A DNA stretch of 64,000 nucleotides from Laburnicola sp. R22_1 (GCA_014281115.1 JACONQ010000006.1:310001-374000); one strand, 5' to 3'. Shown: positions 51,501 to 62,334, counted from the stretch's first letter. The notes: generated from the sequence alone by a model not told the origin. Translations and numbers: made by a program.

Positions 51501-54179
51501 CGATGGGATACACCTCAACACGTTGTTACAGACGATAAATTGACTGGCTTTGAATTGGACGACAACCCTAAAGATGCCGATCACTGCCAGCTCTGGCCCG
51601 GAAAAGACTACTCAAACCCTCGTGTTCAGGATTTCTTCGCTCTTGACAAGCCCTATGAGGAGATGTACGATCGAAGCAAAGTCCCGCGAATGCCCTGGCA
51701 CGACGTCGGCATGCAAATCGTTGGTCAGCCTGCTCGTGACTTGACTCGTCACTTCGTCCAGCGGTGGAACTACTTACTACGACAACGGAAGCCTTCCCGC
51801 CCAACACCCTTTCTACTTCCGCCGCCGGACTTTGACCCTGCTGACATCGAGGCACTTGGCCTAGAGGGGACATGTGAAGTGCAGATCCTGCGCTCTGCTA
51901 CGTCCTGGTCACTAGGTACACCCAACAAAACCGAGCATAGCATCATGAATGCGTACGTCCAAATGATTTCGACTTCGGAACACTTCGTCTACATCGAAAA
52001 CCAATTCTACATCAGCAGTAGTGAGGTCTTGGGGACAAAGATCGAGAACAAGATCAGTGATGCTCTCGTCGATCGTATCAAGCGTGCATACAAAAACCAA
52101 GAAGACTGGAGGGCATGCATCGTCATTCCGCTGGTGCCAGGTTTCCAGAACACCGTTGACCAGCAAGAAGGAAGTAGTGTGCGCTTGATTATGACATGTC
52201 AGTATCGCAGTATATGCCGTGGCGAAACCTCCATATTTGGGCGTCTACGTGCGGCCGGCATCGAACCAGAGGACTATATCCAGTTTTACGCACTGCGATC
52301 ATGGGGCGAAATCGGTCCACAGAAATCGCTAGTCACAGAGCAGCTCTATATTCACGCTAAATGCATGGTTGTTGATGACCGCGTTGCCATTATCGGATCG
52401 GCCAATATCAACGAGCGATCTATGCTCGGTTCTCGCGATTCCGAGGTTGCAGCCATCGTAAGAGACACTGAAGTGTTGGATTCTTACATGGCAGGCGAGC
52501 CCTACAAAGTCGGCAAATTTCCCCACACGCTACGCATGCGTCTCATGAGGGAACACTTGGGTGTCGATGTTGATCACATATATGCAGAAGAGTTGGAAAG
52601 TCATCGATCGGAAGCTGACAGTGCCGGTTTCCACACGGAGTCGTCTGCGCCTCCATCTCCGACCCAGGATAGAATAACGGAGCAAAAATTAGAGGAGAAC
52701 AGACACCGGTTGGAAGAAGATCTGATTGCTCGTGCTGAGAAGTTACACAGTTTCAACCATGATATTGATTGGGAACAGGAGAACAATCCTCACTTGAAGT
52801 CCACAAAGAAGCCTTCCACAGACACGAGAGTATCGAACAATCCAGCGCACCAAAGCGACGTTCGCGGCGAAGGTCCTGATCACATGCGCGATCTTGAGAG
52901 TAGGCATTCGATCATCTTGCGTGCACGCGATTCGTACGTAAACGAGAAGGGCGAGGAAACCTTGGTGACTGATGTTGCGGCTGAGGGCGTAGGACAGACG
53001 CCAAAGAAGAGCTCGACAAAGCGAGACCGGAGCAACACGGCTACCACCCGAACGAGTGGACATAGCAGCATACCCGATGGCTTTTCCGGTCTCCCTCCTC
53101 CACGGCTGCCCCGTATGGACACGAGGCAACTTGGCCTCACACAACTTAGTCAATTGCCTTCTCTGCCCGTGCTGGATGACACCGACATTGGTGGGCCATC
53201 TCTACAGCGCACTTTTAGCTACGAGTCGGTCTCAGTCATCAACCCTCTTCTTTCCGAAATGCGGCGACCAATCGTCACTGAAGACTGCATGCGCGATCCA
53301 TTGAACGACGCTTTTTACCTGGACGTTTGGCACTCCGCAGCAGAGAACAATACTAAGCTTTTCCGGCAAGTCTTCCGCTGTATGCCAGATAATGAGGTCA
53401 AGACATGGAAGGAATACAAAGAGTACGCTGCCTTCTCCGAGCGTTTTAGCCAAGCACAAGGCGAGGGCAAATCTACCGCCCGCAAGGCGCAAGATGCACC
53501 AGGCAAGGCCGGAACACCAGGCATGGGTACTGTTGGCAGCGCAGCGGAGAAGCTTACCCAGGTACCCGGCAATACATACGACCATGTCCATCAGCTAGGC
53601 GAGAAGCTTGGAGAGAAAATGACAGGAGACGACGGCAATAAGCATGGCAAGGTCGAGGAATGGGCCAAAGACCAAGAAAAAAGGGAGCAAGAGTCTCCCA
53701 CAGTTGATACCCATGTCGACGACGAAGCGGACGAGAAGCTCGCAATGCGCACCAGTCTCGACAACGCCGTTATCCCTCCCACGAACCCATCTGCACCATC
53801 TGCAACTGTTACGTTCCCACCAGTACCCCCCGACCCCGATAACACAACTGCTACCAACGATTTCGGGTCCACGAACGGCAACATGAACCGCGCGCGCACC
53901 GTGACCATCTCAGAACCGCAACGCGATGGCACACCTTCTCGCACACATGCCAGCACTATGGGCAGCAAGCGATCGCGTCGGCGCGCTACGACCAAGAGTA
54001 GCACTCGAGCTTTCCACGCCAGCGACGAGAACGTGTTGCTCGAAAAAGAGGACGCGAGGAAGCTGCTGGACCTTGTGCAAGGACATCTTGTAGTGTGGCC
54101 GTACGAGTGGTTGGAGGCCGAGGAGCAGAACAACGGGTGGTTGTATACTGTGGACCAGATTGCGCCGTTGGAGATTTAG
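48555..54179 (+). CDS. Phospholipase D (Pld1/Spo14 type, PX-PH-HKD)
   Basis: Single uninterrupted frame of 1,874 codons. The first 450 residues are disordered. A PX domain follows (about 470-690: LLEQLKVSITDTEQ, ELEYGSGLTRMKWVIKRSVRDF) with a long charged Glu-rich insert. A PH domain comes next (about 715-830: QRHQPRWFLVRHSYIVCVDS). The catalytic core has two complete HKD motifs: HHEKICIVDH at about residue 959 and HAKCMVVDD at about 1265, each followed by its Gly-Gly/Gly-Ser partner (FCGGVDLCFGRWD, IIGSANINERS). The C-terminal 550 residues are mostly disordered but end in a conserved PLD1 tail (FYLDVWHSAAENNTKLFRQVF, VWPYEWLEAEEQN). Family knowledge: hydrolyses phosphatidylcholine to phosphatidic acid and choline at membranes, PIP2-stimulated, used in secretion, spore membrane formation and growth. 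Catalytic residues are intact. Confidence 0.96.
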   Translation: MADTPESGISPMPARNDGTAANDNTPEAARVRSPLRNALPANETKPISTAPRNGAPVITRSAPTGEPLSAEEPDEFPFNTWTSTVKPQSADEGVNSPPAAAKDPPTPVRFANASPGLPQHTFAPVSRRATGEGDDSDAAPKGRRSVQFARSTTFNDDQHAHSRQQSWEGDDAEAKAKGKERERQGLSLITKLKALATAPMGLPGHGRSQSAFAGGGGHSMHENSPRGPLSPASERDEFRFDGHESEADADAEESAGEGPSRPPRRRRKSRRWFDDGVQGTQTAPTTPKNANFGPRDRDSPNITPTTSHVHRPAFMRRGTMSDIPEHRQGVSEDEGRDRLTKESAWSRGLHSARGLSYGGLRRHDPDAEDGDRRPSQLRRLTVFGSGGGTNSDGPQPSPWRLRSERTSSLSAQKWKSIKNSLRLLGTRAKAERQVDHAKSAELMAELLAGAPAALFLASMFQRDEHDRKRVPILLEQLKVSITDTEQIEQKEGDRHINLRIELEYGSGLTRMKWVIKRSVRDFANLHLKFKLQEKQNSLLNRPTKTKDSKKDLGIKGKEKSEEKDGDKEDRTPKLPRFPRSVFPYLRQFRGYGILDEEEEEEREEEAEETDRPSRPHRVKSGFSLGRRKSSIGSPEQGGSVVGQLAGVPMHNKPTYQERQRKKLETYLNQLITYLIFRPESNRLCKFLELSALGVRLAAEGGYHGKEGLMMIQSSKGVDARKKWTPAPMIQRHQPRWFLVRHSYIVCVDSLEEMNVYDVFLVDSDFTIDAKGKGRRDKKARDLASEAKASATGHHLLRLINSERKMKLLARNDRQLKQFDESIRFMSTNTEWSNTHRFQSFAPVRKRVYAQWLVDGRDYMWNVSRAISMAKDVIYIHDWWLSPELYMRRPPAISQKWRLDRLLQRKAQEGVKVFVIMYRNINSAIPIDSEYSKYSLLDLHPNVFVQRSPNQIRQNTFFWAHHEKICIVDHTIAFCGGVDLCFGRWDTPQHVVTDDKLTGFELDDNPKDADHCQLWPGKDYSNPRVQDFFALDKPYEEMYDRSKVPRMPWHDVGMQIVGQPARDLTRHFVQRWNYLLRQRKPSRPTPFLLPPPDFDPADIEALGLEGTCEVQILRSATSWSLGTPNKTEHSIMNAYVQMISTSEHFVYIENQFYISSSEVLGTKIENKISDALVDRIKRAYKNQEDWRACIVIPLVPGFQNTVDQQEGSSVRLIMTCQYRSICRGETSIFGRLRAAGIEPEDYIQFYALRSWGEIGPQKSLVTEQLYIHAKCMVVDDRVAIIGSANINERSMLGSRDSEVAAIVRDTEVLDSYMAGEPYKVGKFPHTLRMRLMREHLGVDVDHIYAEELESHRSEADSAGFHTESSAPPSPTQDRITEQKLEENRHRLEEDLIARAEKLHSFNHDIDWEQENNPHLKSTKKPSTDTRVSNNPAHQSDVRGEGPDHMRDLESRHSIILRARDSYVNEKGEETLVTDVAAEGVGQTPKKSSTKRDRSNTATTRTSGHSSIPDGFSGLPPPRLPRMDTRQLGLTQLSQLPSLPVLDDTDIGGPSLQRTFSYESVSVINPLLSEMRRPIVTEDCMRDPLNDAFYLDVWHSAAENNTKLFRQVFRCMPDNEVKTWKEYKEYAAFSERFSQAQGEGKSTARKAQDAPGKAGTPGMGTVGSAAEKLTQVPGNTYDHVHQLGEKLGEKMTGDDGNKHGKVEEWAKDQEKREQESPTVDTHVDDEADEKLAMRTSLDNAVIPPTNPSAPSATVTFPPVPPDPDNTTATNDFGSTNGNMNRARTVTISEPQRDGTPSRTHASTMGSKRSRRRATTKSSTRAFHASDENVLLEKEDARKLLDLVQGHLVVWPYEWLEAEEQNNGWLYTVDQIAPLEI

Positions 54180-54833
54180 TAAGTTGACCGTCTTGTAATC
54201 GATTATGAGACAAACACTAACAGTTGTTGCAGTACTTGATTGACTTTTTTTTCTTGTTCCTTGAGATGGTGTCGTACACTAGTACTGTGCTGAGCTTTAT
54301 TATTTCCTAGTACTGCTATACGAATTTTTTGGCCTTATTGCTTCTTCGTACTCGAGCATTGCGACGGGCGCTTGTTGGGTCCTTGACACTACCTCTTTGC
54401 GGGTTTCATTTGTAGTATGCCTATATTTTCATATTAGCATCTGAGAATTTTGCTGATCTCTTTGGCTTACTTGTTTTTCCTTGGTCTCTTGACATTCATA
54501 CATATCATACATGGATTTCGTTGTTTTGCATAGCAGATGGGTTTTGAGAATAGCGCTGGGTTGGTTGGCTTGAGGTGTGAGGGGAGAGGGGTGAGCTCTG
54601 GGAGGTTAGAGTAGACTGGACTGAGGTATTTGGGTGCTGGTGCTGATGCTGATGCTAGGCGTGCGTATGCGTGTGTGTAATATAATTTTTTAGTCGTAGA
54701 GAGTGCTTGTACTACGTGACTGCGTTGTAATCTAATGGAGGATATGTGCAAGGCGTCATTCATTCATATTTACAGCGCTATCTAACTATGTAGTAGATAG
54801 TTACTTTTATCTTTTATCTTTTTCTTCTCGCAG
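54180..54833. other. Intergenic, 3' of PLD1
   Basis: AT-leaning 3' region with a GCTGAT repeat near 54639-54656. It ends in a long pyrimidine tract and CAG at 54809-54833, which would make a good splice acceptor for the fragment that follows. Confidence 0.5.
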
Positions 54834-55002
54834 AGAACAAAACGGACTGACTGCGGACGCCGCCACCGTCGAGCGCGAGCAGACGGAGGTCATTGGCGAG
54901 CATGGCGGCGGTAGCAGACCGTATACGAAAGATCGCAAGCTGGAAGGGACGGCAGGATATTCACTTCGCGTCATGGCGGTCGCCTCACGAGGGCACGGCT
55001 AA
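54834..55002 (+). pseudogene. GC-rich exon-like fragment at the edge of the AT block
   Basis: A pyrimidine-rich acceptor is followed by a 56-codon frame with coding-like composition (GLTADAATVEREQTEVIGEH, SRPYTKDRKLEGTAGYSLRV) ending in TAA at 55000-55002. No matching upstream exon is found between here and PLD1. It may be the last exon or a relic of a gene mostly lost to the AT-rich block. The family is not recognised. Confidence 0.25.
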
Positions 55003-55144
55003 AACGACATTTAGCGCATGCGGCCCAATTGGCTGCGGGCCTGGCAGCATGCAGCCGAAGCGCCGTCCGGGTATGCTAGTATGCTTTGACACTCTATGCC
55101 AAATCACCTTACATTAGGAAAAATTTTCATTTTAGCTTAGCGCA

Positions 55145-55325
55145 ATTTTGCTTAAACATATATAAATATGCGTAGGCATATGCAAACCTACCTAAATATA
55201 TAAGTATATATAGGTATGCGTAGTTATACGCAAACCTGCCTAAATATGTAAGTATATATAGATATACATAAGTATACGTAAACCTACCTAAATATATAAG
55301 TATATATAAATATACTTAAGTAAGT
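55145..55325. repeat. 48-bp tandem repeat, three copies
   Basis: AACCTACC or AACCTGCC recurs at 55185, 55233 and 55281, within units of the form CAAACCTACCTAAATATATA followed by AGTATATATA and a variable tail. Confidence 0.8.
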
Positions 55326-55379
55326 ATATAAATATATAATATTATAAGAAAGTATATATAAATCTAGATTATATAATAC

Positions 55380-55865
55380 TTAACTCTAAATCACTATAAC
55401 TTACTATATTCTAGTAATAGTTATAATTCTATCTAAATACGTATATGTTTAATTTTTAATCACTATAACTTACTATATTATAATACTAGTTATAACTTCT
55501 TTTACTATATTCTATATTAATTCTAAATTACTATAACTTACTACGTTTTAATAATAATAATAATTCTATTTAAATATATATGCGTTTAATTCTAAATTAC
55601 TATAACTTACTATATTATAGTATTAGTTATAACTTCTTCTATTACGCTCTATATTAATCCTAAATTACTATAACTTACTATATTTTAGTAATAGTTATAA
55701 TTATATCTAAATACGTATGCGTTTAATTCTAAATTACTATAACTTACTATATTATAGTACTAGTTATAACTTCTTTTACTATACTCTATATTAACTCTAA
55801 ATTACTATAACTTACTATATTTTAGTAATAGATATAATTTACTCTAACTACGCATGCATTTAAGT
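55380..55865. repeat. 68/69-bp satellite, seven monomers in a dimeric pattern
   Basis: The motif ACTATAACTTACTA starts at 55393, 55462, 55530, 55599, 55667, 55736 and 55804, giving steps of 69, 68, 69, 68, 69 and 68 bases. Alternate monomers share longer similarity, so the higher-order unit is about 137 bp. There is no coding capacity. Confidence 0.88.
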
Positions 55866-57495
55866 TTCTTTAGTTACTTATTCTTTTTATTTTTTATATC
55901 TTAAAGTATATCTACTAGTCTTTACTCTAGTCTTATATAATCTTAATACTTTGTAGTACGCTAACTTTAAGTCTAGAGTAGTTTTTTTATTAGAATATTT
56001 ATATCTCTCTATGCCTATTATTTCCTTTATAATTACTATATCTACTTTCTCTAATAACTACTTTTACTCTATTACTCTTTTTATATTAATCTAGCTATAT
56101 TTATTATAGAGTAAGCGCGCATTTATAACTAACTCCTTCTGCTTTAGCTATACTAGCTATTAGATAAACTATTTAAGCTTCTTAATTTTGTAAGCTAGCA
56201 ATTCTATAATAATATAGTTTGTATCTATAAGGTTAATACTCTTAGTATATAGGTTTATAGTTATTATAATAACTCTTAATAAGCTATTAATACTGTTAAA
56301 TACGTTAATAATTATCCTTCGCTTAGAAAAGCTTATTCTACTATAGATAAGTGCGATATATATTTTATTCTAGATAATCTAAATAATAGTATAAAACTTT
56401 TTAGTAACGTCTACTTAACTCTTAAGGAGCTTCTATACAATCTATAGTTGTTAGCATAGTAACTTATTATAATTTATAATATATATATAATAGCGTTACG
56501 TAATATAATTATTAGTATCGTTATCTTAATTATAATCTTATTCTAGCGTAGCTTCCTATTAGAGTAAAGTTCTAAACGCGCGCTTTTTCTTAATACCTTA
56601 ATCTTCTAAATATACTATTGTATATATGCCTACTTTAAATTGCCGTTAATAGTCTTGCCAAAATTAGTAAATAAGGGCAACACTTTAAAATTGCTAGAAA
56701 TACTTTATAGTTAGTTAAAATACGTATCTATACTATACTTATTATAGAACTTAATAAGTAATAGTGCTATGCCTGTAATATATAGGTTATAGTAAGACTT
56801 TAATATCTAATATTAATTATTCTACTCTTCTCTTATACTCTAGACGCTCTTTTTCTTAATTTACTAACTAAACAACGTTTTGCATTATATCCCTACTTAT
56901 CTAGTTATATTTAATAATAACATTCTTTTAAATAAGTTTAATATTTGCTATTTTTAGTAAAGACTTTCTATCTAGCCTTTATATGTATTTATCACGTTTA
57001 ATTAATATTATCTATATAATATTTATTATAATCTTACTATATTTAAGAAACTAATAGTCTTTAAGTATAGTATACTTCTTTTCTATTTTTCTTACTTTAT
57101 AAGTAGCCTACGTGTTACCTTTTTAGATTATATTAAGAGTAGATAGTATTTTTTTATATAGCTGTGAGGAAGGTTTTACCCCTCTTATACTAGTATTTAC
57201 TATAACTACTATTTGTAGGCTATACTTAAAGGCAAGGTATTAAAGTATAGACTTATATATTCTTACGCTTTTAGAATTATAAGATTTTCCTATATATCTT
57301 AGTTACTAAGATATTTAGGTAATATAGTGTAAGAAGTAGTTTATAATAAGCCTTTAGACTTACTACCTACTTTATTATATTAGTTAGAATAGCTTTAGTA
57401 TCTAGGCTAGACATTTTAGTACTATTATTATTATAAGTTATTATAAACCTTATAGTGTATAATACGCTATATTATATATCCACTAATATATTTTA

Positions 57496-59688
57496 TTAGT
57501 AGCCTAGACAAACTAGTCCGCTAGATAGTTTTTACTAAGACTACAACACTTTACTATAAATTATAATGTCTTAATAATATAACGTATTATTATCTAATTA
57601 AAAAGGCAGAATTAAATTTGCCCTTTACACCTATTAGAATAAGCAAATTTTAAGCCTATAATACGCTACTATAGTATATAATATCCTAAAGTCTACACTA
57701 AGTAATTAAATTAATAGAATTACTACCTAAGCAGATATATAATTAGGCATAGTAAAGCTTACCATAACTAAAGAGCAGACGCTTATATAGTATATCCTTA
57801 ACCTAGATTTGTAAGAATTTACACCCTAGCTAGATAAGGTAAAAGATATGGCTAACAAACTACTAGCTACGTAGTATAGAGACCCTATAGAATAATACTA
57901 GACTTAGCGCTTTGTAAAGCGCGTACCTAAGCTTAAAATAGCTTTTGATTAAGTAAAGGACTAATAGAGGATATAATAGGAAGATCTAGAAATTATAAAT
58001 GCGTAGTTTTAGCTAGTAGAGGACATAAAAGCTAAGTATAGAGTGTAGGATAAAAATATCTATAACTTTAATAAAATAGGCTTCTAGATAAGAATTATTA
58101 GCTTAATAAAGGTTATAACTAGTTTAGAAAGATGTTTTTAACCTACACTTATTTAGCTAGGCAACTATAAGTAGGTTATAGTAATTTAGAGTATTTGCGC
58201 TACTAGATATACTACTCTACCCTTTATTATTTATAAAGGGCAAGTCTATATTTTAGTGTAGTATAAGAAGACTAGTATTTTCTGCAATTACAAGCTCTTA
58301 GTCTCTAAGACTAGCTAGACTAATAATAAGCTTAGAGTTGCGTAGTTAAAGCACTTTAACGCATATATAAGGCTGTGTATAGCACAGTTATAAAGATTAC
58401 TTATTTTAAATAGCTATAAGAGCTACTACTTCTAGGATTTTAAGAATTATTATCTAGAATAAAAGATTCTAACACTCTATATACTAGCGCACTTATCTTA
58501 TATCCTCTAGCCACTTAATATAGTCTATTTTACGCTACTAAAGCTAAAGTACTCCTAGTGTGTATAGGACGCAACACACTAATATATCTTTTATATTAAT
58601 AAAGAGGGCTTTCTACTGGCCTTTTATAATGTATTTTTTAATATATTTATACTAGAAAACTATAAAAAAGCCATTAAGGCCTTTAGACTTATTCCTTTAG
58701 ATATATTAGTAGTAGTAGATCGCCTTAATATGCGTATTTATACTCTACCTTAGGGTACCCTACTAGATACACTATAGTAAGCTAGGACCCTAAGTAATAT
58801 TCTTTAGTTTAGATCCTAGTTAAAGCTTATACGTAACTCTTTTATTTAGTCTTTACCTAATACTAAATTAAGCTACTTATAGCTTATAAAAAAATGCTAA
58901 ACTTATACTCTACTATAGTATACTTTAAGAGATCTATATTAAGGAACTTAAGAAGCAAATTAAGGTTCTAATAAAGTGAAAAACGCATAAAAGAAAGCGC
59001 ATTTAGAAAGGTAGGACGCTAGGCTTTGCTTAGAGAGCAGATTTAGAAGTATAAAGTCCTTTTATTAGAATAAAGTTATTAAAAAGGGCGTAAGGTAGTA
59101 GTAAGAGAGAGGCAAATTCCTTAATACAACACCGCTATAGGAGGTGTAAAGAGTCTAGACACAATATAAGGACCTATTAAATAGATAAAAAAATAAAGGA
59201 GAAGTTAAATATTACCCTTAGTGGCTTATTTTTAGATAGTATTAATAGTAAATTAGAGTAATTTTATTATAGGTTACAATAAGGCTAAAAATAATAGGTT
59301 AACTTTATCTTATAATAGTACGCACTTAGTAACTAAAAATTAGATAACGTACTACTTAAGATATAGTATACTTTACTACATGTTATAATAAGTATACTAT
59401 ATATTACCTATATATAGTATAGTAGATAATATATTATATATTATAGGAAGTCTTCTTATAAGTTTATACTACTAAAAAGACTTCTTAGCTTTATATAGCT
59501 GCTATAGCCGCGAAAAGAGACTATATAATATAAAAGTAGATTAAATAGTAACTTAGTATATTATAAGTTATAGTAGGTTATTATAAGTTACTATAAAGTA
59601 ACGTTAGTGGTGTTCTATAATAAGTTATAAGAGACCTCGAAGTTGCTAAGAAAAACTATTCGGCGGACTAATCTGTCTAGACTACTAA
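57496..59688 (+). mobile_element. RIP-degraded Fot1-like transposon, 2,193 bp, TIRs and TA duplications still visible
   Basis: The left end TTAGTAGCCTAGACAAACTA (57496 onward) matches the reverse complement of the right end (ending 59688), TTAGTAGTCTAGACAGATTA. Over the first 38 bases I count 6 differences, all transitions. TA flanks both ends (57494-57495 and 59689-59690). Between them lies a transposase relic on the plus strand. Together these define a full-length element of a different Fot1-type family from the one at 1.7 kb (different ends and size). Confidence 0.82.
57596..59180 (+). pseudogene. Fot1/pogo transposase relic with glutamine codons turned to stops
   Basis: In a single plus-strand frame the whole transposase can be followed with no frameshift needed over about 500 codons. 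Recognisable parts in order: psq helix-turn-helix (IVYNILKSTLSN), CENP-B-type helix-turn-helix (ITKEQTLI, DKVKDMANKLLAT), RFVKRVPKLKIAF, NIYNFNKIGF, PFIIYKGQVYIL, LKHFNAYIR, RLLILNSYKSYYF, PLNIVYF and LIPLDILVVVDRL, then a damaged zinc knuckle (RRCKESRHNIRTY). Dozens of TAG/TAA sit where the family has Gln. All three catalytic Asp are now Asn (codons near 58070, 58400 and 58517). C-to-T on one strand and G-to-A on the other explain these changes. It cannot be expressed. Confidence 0.85.
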
Positions 59689-60652
59689 TAGAATATGTTA
59701 TAGTTTATAATAGTCTTTATCTTTTTTAGCTATATTATTATACTATAAGGTTCTATAAATACTAGCCAACTATTTGTCTGTTAACACCTAGAATAGCGTT
59801 AGATTAATTAGCTACATTTATAATAGTGGCTAAAAGTTATTAAGTGTGCTATAGGTTTATTACCACTTTCTTTCTATATATATATATAATAGTTGTTAAG
59901 CTTTTATATATATTACTCTTTAAGCTAGTTCTTTATAATATATTATATTAGTTTGTGTTTAATAGTAAGCCTAAATAGTAGTTTAGAAAATTTAGTTATC
60001 TACGCTTAGTATAGTAGGCTTAAGATAATATTTTCCTAGTTACTACTAGTGTTTGCAACTATTATAATCTAGCTATATTCTATTAGTAATTAGTAGTTAT
60101 ATGTCTATAAATTAGCTAAGTAAGGATATAGTAGTAGATATTAGTCCTATTTTAGGTATAGATCTACTACTTCTTTAGATAGATAACTTGCCTATTTTAT
60201 ATTTTTGCGTAAGGTTAATAATTATTCTCTATCTTATAATTTAGAACCTTATAATTAACCTTACTAGATAGGGGTGGGACTTCTTAATGCTAGAACTAGA
60301 CCTATTACTATTACTGCCATATTGCTCGCTCTGCACAACCATTTTAGCTAATACTATCTACTAGTAGGAAAGTATTATAGAACCTAGAGCAAGGGCCTAT
60401 ATTATAGGGAACATAATTATATTATATAATATTATAAGCGTGGCCTAGTTAAGTATAACTATCTGCACTATTATAGCGTATAACTATTTTGTTATATAAG
60501 TGCGTGTCTATCTAAGATTAGCGTTAATGGCCACATTTACTTTATAGATAATTGTTAGTAAAATTCTAGTATTATATAGAGTTATAGTAACTTACTGTAA
60601 TACACGCTGCATTTTAGCTAGCTATTATTATTATAATTACTATTTATACTTA

Positions 60653-61752
60653 GCATCTTAAAATCCGTCTCTACTAAATAGATTAGCACTATCTGTATTA
60701 ATAGTTCTCTATACTTTGTTCTTATTAATAGCTATTACACTATATTAGAGTAATAAGGGTATTAGTAAAATATATAGTAGTAGTATGCAAATTCTCTTTA
60801 TGCTATTAGTTTGCAATAAAGTGTAACTAGGCTAAGATAGATTACTATTTAAATTATAGCTTTAGTAGAAGCTGCTCTTCTTCTTATTCTACTATTATCG
60901 CCTCCCTCTAATTATTATATACTTATCCAACTCGCTGCTGCTTAGGAAATTACTCTTTTTATGTTTCTATTATTATTATGTCTTTCTTTAGTTATTTAAT
61001 TCGCTGTCTAAGCTGTTATCGCTAGTATAGAATGTAGGGGTAGGATCTATTATTTATTAATTTACTATAATTTATACTAAGTTCTATCTAATATCTTTTA
61101 ATTCTTACCTTTCTATATTTGTAATAAGTTAGAGTTAGAGTCTATATTAACTACACTATATTATTTATAGAGAAATATATAAAGTGCTAGGAGTTATTTG
61201 TCTAGTATATTTATTAGTACTATAGTATAGAGTAAGCATATTAGAAGACCTTTATTACAACTAGTAGCTGCGCTATTATAATATCCTATTCTATTACTAT
61301 AGTCGCTACTAGTAGTTGCACCTCTGTCTAAAGGACGCTAGTTATCTTAATCTTTATTAGTTACATAACTCTAGGTGCCTATATATAAAATATATCTAGC
61401 GGCTTCTATATTAGTTTTAGAGTCTTTTATATAATATCTAAAAGAGTATTAAGTGTAACTAGAGTTAGGTCCTTCTTCCTACTATTATATCTACTTATTA
61501 TTAGTATGTAATTGCGTTAGATACTTAATAATAAATAAGTTAAAAAACCTTTCCTCTTTGTGTTAGTAACTTAAATATTTATCTTATTCTCCCTAAATAA
61601 GTAGTTTATAGTCCGCGTATTAGTATATAGAGGATTATTAATACAAAGTGCTTATAGTGTGGTTATATTAGCTGTGCCTATATTTTATTATAAAGTAACT
61701 AAAGCTATCTAACTTATAAGTTATTATAATATTGCCCTATAATAAACCCATA
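60653..61752 (-). pseudogene. Possible second decayed ORF, unidentified
   Basis: One minus-strand frame can be followed for about 365 codons where all stops seen are TAG or TAA, often next to charged residues (KDIIII, EEEQLLLKL, KRKGFLTYLLL). This is the pattern a RIP-degraded gene rich in Gln would leave. No domain is recognised, and random AT-rich sequence can mimic it. Confidence 0.25.
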
Positions 61753-62046
61753 TTTAGTCTATTGTATCTGCCTTAGCCTTAGATATCTTTATGTTTTTAT
61801 TTTGTCCCCGTAGGACTGTTGTCTAGAAATTAAGTCCAGCCTATTCGCGCTACTTTTTAGCTTTCTACATATTTTTAGCGTAGAGTTTAGGAGTTGTAGA
61901 CTATCTTAAAGTATTTATTAGCCTATAGTTCTACTATTATATTATTGCGCGTGGTCTTGTATACTTTTGTCTATACTACTAGGTTAAACAATAGTAGGTA
62001 CTTATTAATTTTATTAGTTGCACATTTTACTATATTATATTATATG

Positions 62047-62152
62047 TGTGGCGTTGAATTAACTACCTAGAGGTAGCACAACAAAGGCTTTTATCTTAAA
62101 TAACATAACAAAAAAAAAGCAGATCCTCCTGCTTAGTAATTAAAAAGAGCGT
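62047..62152. repeat. Solo arm of the MITE found at 3601-3845
   Basis: Starts GTGGCGTTGAATTAACTACC, includes ACAAAGGCTTTTATCTTAAA, and ends with CTGCTTAGTAATTAAAAAG. It is roughly 85 percent identical by eye to the right arm at 3746-3845. The opposite arm is not found next to it. It is less decayed than its surroundings. Confidence 0.8.
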
Positions 62153-62333
62153 GAAATATTGTGTTATACTTCTATTTTTTATTTAATAAGCTAGAAACCA
62201 TTTACAATTATATTCTTTAGTATTTATTATAGATGCTTTATAGTAGTCTCCTTATACTATTTTATATCTAGCTAATCTTTAGCTGCCTCTATTATAGTTA
62301 TATTTACACGCGCGGTATAAATATAAATAAGGT

Positions 62334-62334
<1 letters not shown>

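Noticed and set aside
55380..55865. CRISPR-like regular repeats
   Set aside because: Repeats run head to tail without unique spacers, in a eukaryotic AT-rich satellite context.
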